The notes under the pieces are model-generated. The model searched no databases. It had not been told where the DNA came from and was given only the letters and a program-made list of their open reading frames with translations. DNA of 64,000 nt from Stomorhina lunata (taxonomy: Eukaryota > Arthropoda > Insecta > Diptera > Rhiniidae). Shown piece after piece: positions 54,306 through 64,000 of the stretch (its first letter is position 1; every line of letters begins with the position of its first letter). The stretch spans positions 62,413,928 through 62,477,927 of the forward strand of contig OW121744.1 in the NCBI GenBank assembly GCA_933228675.1, given 5' to 3'. The position numbers were made by a program, and so were the translations under genes.

Positions 54306-54709
54306 TTTTTTTTTATTTTTACCACGCCTACAAATAACGCCCTTTTAGTATTTTGTTCACTGTGTCGCCATTTTAAGCCTGATCATAACATTTTATATAT
54401 CCGTGTTTGCGGCTCTGTAAGGTCTACATTTCCCTTTATGATAGTTTTTTACTACCACGTCAATTTATAGTCATAACTTTTAAAAACTGGATTTGTACTT
54501 CGATTAGGGTGGGTACGAATCGAATTTTAAAAAATTATGACTATGTAGAAATTGACATGGTAGTAAAAACTATTAAAGAGAGAAATGCTTCCCTTACAGA
54601 GCCGTGAATACCAATATATAAAGTGTTATGATCGGACTAAAGATGGCGACACAGTTAACAAAATACAAAAAGGGCGGTATTTGTAGGTGTGGTAAAAAAA
54701 TAAAAAAAT
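54306..54709. mobile_element. Long foldback element, arms about 195 bp
   Basis: The left arm runs ACCACGCCTACAAATA, GCCCTTTTAGTATTTTGTT, CACTGTGTCGCCAT, GATCATAACA, GCGGCTCTGTAAGG and ACTACCACGTCAATT. The right arm is its diverged reverse complement, ending AGGGCGGTATTTGTAGGTGT. Identity by eye is about 85%, and the loop is about 25 nt around 54508. There is no coding frame. Confidence 0.8.
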
Positions 54710-55752
54710 AATAATTTTACATTATTTGCCAGAAATCGAATATATCACCTTTTGAATATAGGCATTCGCTATGCAAAAAAAAAACTTAAATAACAAATAA
54801 ACAATCTATAATTCTTATTTCTTTGGGTTTATTTACTTGATATTTTACAAAGAATCAGTAGAACAAAGAACTTGAAATGTCTGGTTATCGTTTTTTAAAA
54901 AGACATGCGGACTGTTAAATTAAATGTTTTCATTAAAACTGTCAATAGGGTTTAAGGCTAAAGAAAAGTATTACAAATAAATTCTTTAAATATTTCTTCA
55001 GAAATAAACACACCTCTTTTATAGATCTGCACTGCGTACACTGACAAAAATGCATGGGTCATGTTATAAAAGATAATTTCGTACTACATATTTAAGAAAA
55101 TTTTGTATTAAATTCGAAAAACGAAAATCTAACGAAATCACTTTTCATATATAAAAAAAGGAAAAATTACAATGTAATCTATGAAATTTATTTTTTAATA
55201 AAAAAATCTTTAGACCATTCAGTTCAATTCCATAAAATCACTTTCAATTAATTTCTATAATTAGTATTTTCCTTTTAAATTCGTAAAAATCAGTTGCCAT
55301 AGAAATATTCAAACTCAAATTCAATTAAATTACAAAACTGCATGGTAATGCAAAAATATCAGTTCCATGGCCTGAAACAGTCACTCAATGCACGCATGGT
55401 AATTTAAACATTCAGCCGTTTTGTCGATCGAATAATCGAAGGGTCCGGAAATGTTAATATTGGCGTTAAATTGCATATTGTAATTTTACTACCCAGACAA
55501 TACAAAAGTCCAATGTTTAAAAAAATCAATTGAATATCAATTTAATACAAGATGAATGCACTATGATATCAAATGATTGACTTTGACTATTACTTGAAGT
55601 GTAAATATTTAATTTTTTTTAGAAACAATTATAAAAAGGAAAAGCTTTGTGTATGACAAACATCCAAAAAGAAAGAACGAAAAGATGACTTTGTCATTCC
55701 TTCTGTAACGTATCGAAATATTGATTTGATATAAAACTATCAAGGGATTATT
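54710..55752. other. No gene recognised
   Basis: AT-rich sequence with short frames only. Confidence 0.4.
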
Positions 55753-55968
55753 CCAGTATGTGATGGAAATCGATCGTTTTAAATCGATTGATTTCAGATA
55801 TATTTTTGAGATAATTTTCTCCATTTCCACAAAAAATTCAAACCAATAAAAGATAAGTCAAAACAATTAAATCCCAAATTTTAATTTTTTGGGGTAATAA
55901 CCTAAAATTATCTCAAAAATATATTAGAAATCGATTGCTTTAAAAGCGAAACAAAAATCGCATTTACT
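55753..55968. mobile_element. Palindromic MITE, family P, copy 4 (degraded)
   Basis: CCAGTATGTGATGGAAATCG, ATCGATTGATTTCAGATA and TTTTTGAGATAATTTTC match copies 1-3. The right half keeps GGTAATAACC and AGAAATCGATTGCTT but has lost the terminal repeat. Confidence 0.65.
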
Positions 55969-56712
55969 TAGCTTTGTTGATGCTAATTTGAAAACCAAAT
56001 AAAGCAGAAAACAGAATTACATCGATAGCGTAATCGATGGCATCTAGTATATCATAAAGACCCAAATGCCAAATGTACCTTTACGTAAAGGAAATATCGT
56101 TATTCAATCGATTGCTACCCAATCGTTTGTTTGGTCTAAAGTCTGCTTGTTCGTATATTATCTGTCGTTCGACAAGCGTCGCTATTCGGCTGTGCATAAT
56201 ATGAGCTATGTCTTGTTGACCATATCAAGAAAAGTAATACCCCTCCTAGGTTTTCTAATTAAACCTTCTCTGAGATTATTTCGTACTTATTTGTCCGACC
56301 AATATTTTTTTTTATCAAAAGCTTTAATAACTTTGAGGATAGAGTTGTAATAACTTTTAATATGTAATTCGGATGGTCTTTCCAAATTTTAGATTTTGGA
56401 TAGTTGGCGAAGTAAGTGTGGGAAAGAGCACTGAGGGAGGAGTGTTTGCGAACATTGCATTTGAATTTTCCTATAATGCAACTGGCAGAAAAATATTCTG
56501 TGGGGTAAATTTTCTCTATAGCATGTTGTTCGGTACATTGACCAATCGACTTAAAATGCACGTGATCTAACGGAATCTATGTGTGTTGAGAAAGAATCTT
56601 CGGGTTTCGGGAACGAGGTCTCTGAGATCGTAAGAACACTTTTGCTCTCCCCTGTACGCGGTCGAGAAGCTACAAAATAGACTTTGAAGCACCGGCCCAT
56701 ACATGAGAGTTT
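55969..56712. other. No gene recognised
   Basis: Several overlapping frames of 65-100 codons occur on both strands, but none resembles a known protein and they overlap each other. Probably decayed repeat sequence. Confidence 0.35.
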
Positions 56713-57960
56713 TATTATACCCTTCACCACCATAGGTGGAAAGGGTATTATAAGTTTGTGCTGATGCATGTAACGCATAGAAATATTTGTCTTAGACCCA
56801 CCTAGTGGTATACCAACAGGCTTAGAATCACTTTCTGAGTCGATTTGTCCGTTCGTCCTTCTGGCTGGCTGGCTGGACTCCCATGTAAACCTTGTAATCA
56901 AACTACAGGTCACAATTCTAAAGATAAGTTAATGAAATTTGGCACAGATAATTTTTTTGATAATGGGACCATGGCTATTGAAATTGGTCAAAATCCGTTC
57001 ATTATTTATGGTACCTCCCATAGGTCCCACATCCCGGAATTGATATATTGGCCACAAAAATCAATATTTTTTCATGATATTTAAAACAAATACTGCTTCG
57101 TTGAAATCGGTCCACATTTGACCATAGCTCCCATACAAACTCTTCTTTAAAAACGCACTAAATGAGACAAAAATCACTAAAACGCTCGTAAATCTAAAGA
57201 TAATGAGAATCTCAAGTTTATTTTTTGCACACAAATATTTTGTAACATCTGTAAGCAATTTGACAGATAATCGATCCACATTTGTCCCTATATATATTGG
57301 GTTTGTGCTGATGTTTGTAACGCATAGAAATATTGGTCTGAGACCTTTTAGTACCAATCGGCTTAGAATCACTCCCTGAGTTGTTTTAACGATGTCCGTC
57401 CGGATGGCTGGCTTGTTATCATTGTACAGGTCGTAACTTTAAAAATAATTTGATGAAATTTGGGACAGGCTCATATTTTGGTCCAAGGACGATGCCTTGG
57501 ACTTTCACTTTTTGAGCAAAATCGGATTACTATATTGGATGCCTCCCATAGACATGCCTTCCCGGAATAGAGTTTTTGGTCCTTTACAGCCACAAATTTA
57601 CTTGTATTTTAATAATATTCAGCACAAATATTGCCAATGATTACCTTAATCAGTGTACCTAATTTTGTAGGAATCAGCCAATATTTGACCATACCTTCCA
57701 TACAAGAAACATTCTCAAAAGCACAAAAACCTTAATAACTCTAAAGATAAATGCATTTGATTACTGAAACATTGCACAGATAAATATTTTATATATATAA
57801 ACCAATAACCAAAATTTGGTAACAATCGGTCTACAATTGATCAGGCCCTTAGCCGGAAATAGCATAAATCTCGGAATTTTGAAAAATAACGCATAATATA
57901 TGCATGCATGTCTCTAAGACACAAGGAAAACTTGTTAAATTGTTGGTCCATATTTGACCT
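56713..57960 (-). repeat. Dispersed repeat, family W, two adjacent minus-strand copies
   Basis: The end hairpin ATACCCTTCACCACC/GGTGGAAAGGGTAT (56714-56750) is followed by AGTTTGTGCTGATGCATGTA then ACGCATAGAAATATTTGTCT. The same phrase begins again at about 57300 (GTTTGTGCTGATGTTTGTAA), so a second copy starts there. Both contain the GACCATAGCTCCCATACAAA and CCTCCCATAG phrases shared with 63480-64000. Confidence 0.65.
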
Positions 57961-58628
57961 CAGCAGTGAAGGGTATCATATAGTAGGGCTTGACGACTAT
58001 AGCTTTTCTTACATGTTTTTAAGAAAATTTTTGTGTTTTCGAAGATATTGGAAAAAAGTCAAGCCGATTTTGCAACTTTCTGAAATGCAGTTATATAGTT
58101 TTATATATTCTCTTTAGATTTCAAAAATAAAAATTAGCTCGAATTTATAAACGAATCCAATTTTATAAAAAACGGCAAATTTGGGTTTCCTTTTTTGAAT
58201 TTGTTTTTAATTGCTTTATATAAACAGTAAAATAAACTTTATAACTGCAAACAATTATTTATGTTTTTTTTTAGAAATTTAAAGGGTAATCATAAATTCA
58301 AAATTTGGAAAGTTCGAGTACCCTTAACTAGAGTTTGCAAAAAACCGTGAAAATGAGAAACCGCGGTTTCGGTTTTAAAACACCCAAAACCGGCCGGTTT
58401 CGGTTCGGTTCGGTTTTCGGTTTTTTAAATAAAAGTAATTTGATTTAAATTTGTAGTAAAATTTAGATAATTTTATTAGAACAAAGTATAAGGTATATTT
58501 ATTAAAGCTCATATTTATAATTTAATACTAAAATTCAGGAAATTAATTCACGTTTCCTAAATATGAGGGATTTTTGAAATAAGTCTTGTTTCTTTAAGAG
58601 AAACTGCAGATCCCCTTTAGCTTGTATA

Positions 58629-59046
58629 AGTCCCAGTTTACATTGTACAATCTTTATCGCTGCGATTTTTGTCGTTCTTTCTTTAAAATTGCATTTGCGT
58701 TTAAATTGTACGATTTTTGTCGCCGATATTTTTTATTGACGTATGCTCAAACAAGTATTTTTCGCGTAAAAGAAATTGTTTTTCGAAATGGATATTGATA
58801 AATACCAATTAATAAGTGAGTTTCTTTATATTTTTAAATTTTAAATTTAATTCAATTGAAAATAAAGCCACTCACAACGTGAGTACTCACGATTAAAATT
58901 ACGAATTGGGGAATAAACGAATTGCAAGAGTACATGCATATGTGTACTACTTTTAGTTTCTCTCTTTCCCTAGTATTTTTACTCCCCCTATTTTCCCACA
59001 AACTAAGGATTGCAACGACAAAAGTTGTACAATGTAAACTGGGACT
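58629..59046. mobile_element. Inverted-repeat element nested in the hAT element
   Basis: AGTCCCAGTTTACATTGTAC at 58629 is mirrored exactly by GTACAATGTAAACTGGGACT ending at 59046. The next bases (AATCTTTATCGCTGCG vs CGTTGCAATCC inverse) diverge. It is 418 bp and non-coding. Confidence 0.7.
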
Positions 59047-59323
59047 AATATTTTCATCCGAGCGACAAATTGCTTCAACAGTCATTTTTACGAACAGCAA
59101 CGAATCTTTAAAAGAATTTATAATTTCAAAGTCGATAGAAGCAAATCTAAGGTCGACAGCTTTTCTAAACTTTCATGAATACTTTCTTTTAGAAGCAGAA
59201 ATCTAAGTGTAAACTTAATTAACGATTATGATGCTTTTTAACGCTTGTTTGTAAAATAGTATTACGAACTGACGAATTATTGAATGAATTATTAAATGAT
59301 TCAAAGTTTCATCGTCGCCATCT

Positions 59324-59638
59324 TCAAAATTGTCTTAGCTTTCGTCGGTTTGAAATTCTTCCACATCTGGATTTATAAGAAATTTTCATAAAAACATCAG
59401 TGACTGAAAGCTGAATTCCGTGTGCCAACCATAACTGAAGCAGTGTTTGATTTTCAGATCCAAATTTGATATCTATAGTACATGGCACGATGTTTGTATC
59501 AAGTGAAATATTAAACTCAATTAGCTTTTGTCTAATGGTTTCTTGCGTTTGCTTGGAATTACAAGTTCCAAAAATACTGCTGAGTCCCAGGTTATAAAAT
59601 ATACCGTCACATACCGTCCTCCCCTTGCACTTGTCCAT
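59324..59638 (-). pseudogene. hAT transposase remnant
   Basis: The 104-codon minus-strand frame reads NISLDTNIVPCTIDIKFGSE, then LLQLWLAHGIQLSVTDVFMK. This follows the hAT pattern IVxxTTDGASVMxKFG...HQLCxAHGIHLAVxDVL, with the DGASVM segment, including a catalytic Asp, shortened to DI. It lies between the hAT ends, in agreement with them. Confidence 0.65.
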
Positions 59639-59859
59639 TGTAAGGCACCTTTTGTTTTTTTCATTCTTCTGCTTTATTTCATAGACAAATTATGTGCAGA
59701 TTTATGATAAGATAATGTTTTTTCTAAATAATACCAACCAAAAAATTATAAAAAATAAATAGCTAAACCCGCGGTTTTTTCTACGGTTTTCGGTTTCGGT
59801 TTTAAGGCATAAAAAACCGAGGTTTCGGTTAAAACCGAACTGCAAACCCTACCCTTAAC

Positions 59860-60737
59860 AATTCTGTCATACATACTGATGCAATCAGATTTATCGTTTA
59901 GAAGATATAGATTTATTACCACTTTTTTTTTGATTCAAACCACTGTATGTTGGTATTGCATTCAAATGATGATAACTCAACTCTTAACATTTCATCATGT
60001 GACAGTCAATTTACTACCTAACCTCAAATTTGTCCACCCCGTACTTTTTACAATATTTAACTTAAAATTCCATTATTACAATACTTTCAATACGCATCAT
60101 TTAAATGGTATTCTAAGGGACATTTTAACCACAAAAATAATATCATATCAATAAAATTTATAAAAAGAATTTCCCTTTCAGAATAAAAACGTAAATGTTT
60201 TAACCGCAAATAAAAAACTGAACAAATTCATTGTAAAAAACATATTTATTTAAAAACTTAACATATGAAAAAAAAAACTCTATCTTTCGACGTTTACCGC
60301 AAGAAAACAAATCAAACCACAAAATTGTTGAGGGGGGGGAAATATAATAATGATCTATTTAAATATAAATAAATATCGTATAGTACATTCATATTTAAAA
60401 GTTCACTAAACAATTAGCAATTTCTTAATTGCATGCACAAAACACGTGCTAAAAACCCGACCGACAAATAAAATCACATATAAATTTTTAATTAAATAAA
60501 AAAATAGTGTCGCATTCAAATTGAAATGAAAATAAAAATTAAAATAAGAATAATATTATGATGCAAGACAAGTGCACAAGTGCCGAGAAATGAACTTGTT
60601 CTGTTTCTATATAAATTATAAAAGATTCAGCACTTTTTAATATTATAAAAATTGAAAATTTTTATTGTAAATTTACGTAAAGATTGCAATCATTACGTAT
60701 TTATATTTTGTCACATCGCGATGTAAAATATTTAAAA
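59860..60737. other. AT-rich stretch, no gene recognised
   Basis: Low-complexity sequence with a G8 run near 60330. Short frames only. Confidence 0.4.
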
Positions 60738-62282
60738 AAACAAGTAAGAGTGGTATATTCGGCTTTGCCGAATCTTGGATACCCTTCACCAATGGTGTTC
60801 CAAAAGTACTTAATGTAATTCGTAGCAATATTTGGTTATACTAGTATTATATGCAAAGAGTCTTTAAAATTAAGAGTCGGAAAACGAAAACCTTTTCGGT
60901 GGCGTCATCATCTATAATAGTTATGCACCCAAAGGTTAGGTTGGGCAGGTGGCTGATGTCTAGGGAAGCTTCACTTGGGTTCTAAAGTGGTCCCTTTGTG
61001 AAAGATAATGATTACTAGACTACAAGTAGAGAATGCATATTTAAGCCAGCCAGTAGCTTCGAAATAAAATAGACACATATTTTACGAACATTTAATAAAG
61101 TTCGATAGACCAGATAAACCATGCAGAAAAGATGCTTCAAAATGTTGATGCCCTTAGATTTGCAATAGCACATCGATTTGATAAAGTTTAAGTATTCTGA
61201 CATGCAACCATGTGACATGTGCACTTTAATTCGTACGAATTATCCAACTAGTAAAAGTTCTTGATTAGTTATGTAAAACTCTGAAGTTAGCGGACTGATT
61301 TAGGTCAAAGCTTTAACAATGATTGTCAATGTATACAAGCCTTAAAATTATAGGGTATACACTCTTAGTTTTAGATACATACGTGAAATATATAGCTTTT
61401 GAATGGATGGTTATCAGCTTTGTCGGAAAAGTTTACTTATTAATTTGAAGTTAGTTAATTAATTAAAATGAACACTTCATCAATAATATTTGGGATGTAT
61501 AGTTCTTTCGATCTGTCCGATGGATGTTTGGAAAGTTTTGCTCTCTTTGTGCAATTTTAATGTGATTTAATTATCAGCATTAAATCGATTCCCGGTCGGG
61601 TTTATATGGGAGATTTCACTAAATGTGAATAGAGCTCGCCCATTTTCAATATCGAACTTTTCAAGAGATCAGAAATACTTTTGTCAAATGTTGTCCCTCT
61701 AGAAAGTTTATTTTAGGCGCTATTGTCCTGAATATCAATATTGTACAACGTCTTTATACTAAATGTCATCATCGTATCTATTATAATTTGTCATTTATTA
61801 GCTACTAAGAGATTGCCTTAGGCGAAGTTATACGGGATCAATTGTCAAACGTGAACGGATTTCTCCCAATTGCAATTAAAAAATTTAAAATCTTGTTGAT
61901 ATGTGAGATACTTACATACATATGTAGGTTTTGAACGGATATCATGTAATTAGCTGCATTTTTGTACTTCCTAGGAAGATTACCTATAATTTGATATATA
62001 ATACATTCTCAAATGTTATCATAATGTTCAAAAGTCAGACACAAAATTAAGATAAATGCAGTGTGTCTGTCTGCTAAAACCAGATTTGTGGAGCTCCTGA
62101 ATTGTCCCACCCTGAATTTCAACATTTTCGATCAAAACACCATCGCTTAAAAGCTAAATTATATCTACAGAATGCATCAGGATTTAGATAATCTCCTGCG
62201 AAGGACGCTATTAAACTTCATCAAAATAAACATCTGAGATATCGACAAAACAGGAGCTCCAAAAACTTGACTACAACAGAAA

Positions 62283-62365
62283 AAAGGACAGACAGGTAGA
62301 CGGACGGACAAACAAACAGACGGACGGACGGGCAAACAAACAGACGGACGGACAGACGGACGGAG
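62283..62365. repeat. GACA/GACG/AACA simple repeat
   Basis: Imperfect tetranucleotide tract of GACA, GACG and AACA units inside the dispersed repeat. Confidence 0.85.
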
Positions 62366-63132
62366 GTCGCGAAATCGATTCTTGTGCCGATTCTGAGTTG
62401 ATCGGTACAATTTGAATGGTATTCATAATCAGATTTGTGGAGTATATATATCAGATTTAAGAAAATCCTCCCATAAAGAACGATGTCAAATTTCATCACA
62501 ATCGGTCCATAAACAACTGAGATATCGCTGAAACAATACTTACAAAATGTAAACAAAATTTCTTAGACACGTACTTTGGGCAATTTGCTGTACATCAAAT
62601 GTAGTGTTATGGCGATATCTCAATTGTTTATGGACCGCTTTTGATAAAATTTAATAACGTGCTTGGTGGGGGAATTTCCTAAAATCTGATATAAAATTTA
62701 TGTAGGTCCATACTAAAGGAGGATAGTTTTTCCTATTTCTGCATTTAATTTTTTCAACAAACATTCTCTAATGTGTACTTTGGGCAATTTGCGATACATC
62801 AAATTCAGTGTTTTGGCGATATCTCAGTTGTTTATGGACCGATTTTGATAAAATTTTACAGAGTGCTTTGGGAAAATATTTTCTACAATCTGATATATAA
62901 CATATTATCACATGTACACCAGGAGTATCTTTTTTCTCTTGTTATTTAAAAGTGTGTTTCAATCAAAAATTTTAAAATTTTCGTCTAATTTTTGGTATTT
63001 TTTCGATATTTTCGGTGTTTATAAACCGATTTTAATGAAATTTAATAGCGTTCATTGCGGGAGAATTTCCTAAAATCTGATATATAATTTATGTAAGTCC
63101 ATCCTCCAGGGGCTTCAGAAACTTGATTTCAA

Positions 63133-63139
63133 CAGACAG

Positions 63140-63193
<54 letters not shown>

Positions 63194-63196
63194 GGA
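63133..63196. repeat. (GACA)n microsatellite
   Basis: About 16 GACA/GACG units. It is probably an expansion of the GTCCGTCTGTCTG-like phrase found in these dispersed repeats. Confidence 0.9.
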
Positions 63197-63325
63197 CATC
63201 GCTTAATCTCCTCCCGATTCTGAGTCGATCGGTATAATTTTTATGGGGTCTACGATCACTAATAAAAAAATTACAAATGGAATCACAAACTTATAATACC
63301 CATTCACCTATTGGTGAAGGGTATA

Positions 63326-64000
63326 ACAAGTGGGAAAGTGGTATAGTAAATAGGTCAAGCCCGACCATACGATACCCTTCACCACTAAGGTCAAGGGTGT
63401 TCTTTTTTCTGTATAAAGACAAATATTTGCTAAATTTTGCCATCATACAAACATTTTCTTAAAACTTATATATTCAACCTGTTTCCGTCATTTGGACTTA
63501 TATGAGAGCTAGGGTCAAATGTGGACCGATTATCTCGAAATTTGGCAAATTGATTACAGTTGTTACAAAAATTATGTGTGCAAAAAATAAACTTGAAATT
63601 TTCATCATCTTTAGACTTACGAGCGTTTTAGTGATTTTTGTCTCATTTAGTGCGTTTTTAAAGAAGAATTTGTATGGGAGCTATGGTCAAATATGAACCG
63701 ATTTCAACGAAATTTGGTACAGTGATTTTAGTTTACATAATTCACAATTCCGGGAAGTGGGACCTATGGGAGGTACCATAAATAATGGACCGATTTTGAG
63801 GAATTTCAATAGCCATGGTCCCATTATCAAAAAAATATTCTGTGACAAATTTCATCAAATTATCTTATCTAGAATTGCGACCTGTGGTTTGATTACAAGG
63901 TTTACATGGGGGTGCAGCCAGCCAGACGGACGGACATCGGTCTAAGACAAATATTTCTATGCGTTACATACATCAGCACAAACTTATAATACCCTTTCCA
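63326..64000 (+). repeat. Dispersed repeat, family W, plus strand, cut by the window end
   Basis: It starts ACAAGTGGGAAAGTGGTATA, then a weaker hairpin GGTC...GACC (63353-63366) and ATACCCTTCACCACT. From 63480 it matches 57390-56713 in inverse: GGACCGATTATCTC, GTATGGGAGCTATGGTCAAA, CCGGGAAGTGGGACC, and finally CAGCACAAACTTATAATACC at the edge of the window. Confidence 0.65.

Larger units (their letters stand above)
58329..59851. mobile_element. hAT-type transposon with 8 bp target duplication
   Basis: CCCTTAAC at 58321-58328 is repeated at 59852-59859. The ends are TAGAGTTTGCA and TGCAAACCCTA, followed inside by clusters of the hexamer CGGTTT on the left and right (58370-58425 and 59770-59845). 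The interior holds a hAT transposase remnant on the minus strand (59324-59638) and a nested inverted-repeat element. It is 1523 bp, internally deleted and not autonomous. Confidence 0.88.
60738..63325. repeat. Long dispersed repeat with hairpin terminus
   Basis: It starts ACAAGTAAGAGTGGTATA, then the hairpin TTCGGCTTTGCCGAA (60758-60772), then ATACCCTTCACCAATGGTG. At the far end CACCTATTGGTGAAGGGTAT (about 63304-63324) mirrors the start. Inside, phrases such as GGCGATATCTCA..TTGTTTATGGACCG and CCTAAAATCTGATATA recur three times (around 62600, 62810, 63030). GACA/GACG runs lie at 62283-62365 and 63133-63196. No reading frame is present. Confidence 0.55.

Noticed and set aside
56066..56570. Host gene in overlapping 65-100 codon frames
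   Set aside because: Frames overlap on both strands, with no family resemblance, no plausible splicing and repeat-like surroundings.
62177..62556. Frames rich in RPSVCLSVRPSV-type repeats
   Set aside because: They are translations of the GACA/GACG simple repeat.
63137..63196. CRISPR-like repeat array
   Set aside because: It is a tetranucleotide microsatellite in eukaryotic DNA with no spacers.

Overview
This 64 kb window is AT-rich eukaryotic DNA with spliced genes, AATAAA polyadenylation signals, a nuclear tRNA gene and a very high load of decayed transposons. Gene content and repeat style suggest a higher (brachyceran, perhaps calyptrate) fly. That is an inference from protein resemblance; no species-specific marker was seen.

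Host genes are few. (1) A four-exon gene on the minus strand (12137-18349) encodes a PIF/Harbinger (HARBI1-like) transposase-derived protein of 567 aa. Its frame and splice sites are intact, but two of the three catalytic acids are replaced. (2) Mat1, the CAK/TFIIH assembly factor, is a single exon on the plus strand (22866-23813). (3) Prim2, the large subunit of DNA primase, has two exons on the minus strand (25407-28604) and is convergent with Mat1. A decayed copy of its last codons lies just downstream. (4) tRNA-Leu(TAG) is at 29107-29186. (5) A UBE2W-type ubiquitin-conjugating enzyme has four exons on the minus strand (33260-46911); its first intron has a GC-AG boundary.

Nearly everything else is mobile DNA. 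0-8 kb: foldback elements, a non-autonomous hAT element with an 8 bp target duplication, a tRNA-derived SINE carrying a nested 109 bp element, and non-LTR fragments. 8-12 kb: a palindromic MITE, a mariner relic and AT-rich sequence. 18.5-21.3 kb: a decayed RTE/CFDP2-type retrotransposon with an internal 423 bp tandem duplication. 21.7-22.6 kb: a MITE and a deleted mariner-type element next to the Mat1 start. 29.8-31.6 kb: a tRNA-like relic, a MITE and non-LTR remnants. The UBE2W introns hold two opposed RNase H-bearing non-LTR copies (one with a 12 bp target duplication), Tc1 and mariner relics, and a SINE split by a 1046 bp Harbinger-type element with TTA target duplications. 47-64 kb has no recognisable host gene; it holds Harbinger fragments, long dispersed repeats with hairpin ends, a long foldback, and a 1.5 kb hAT element with an 8 bp target duplication and transposase remnants.

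The host genes do not form a functional cluster. Mat1 (cell cycle and transcription), Prim2 (replication priming) and UBE2W (N-terminal ubiquitination) are ordinary housekeeping genes. The most unusual item is the apparently exapted, catalytically altered Harbinger gene.
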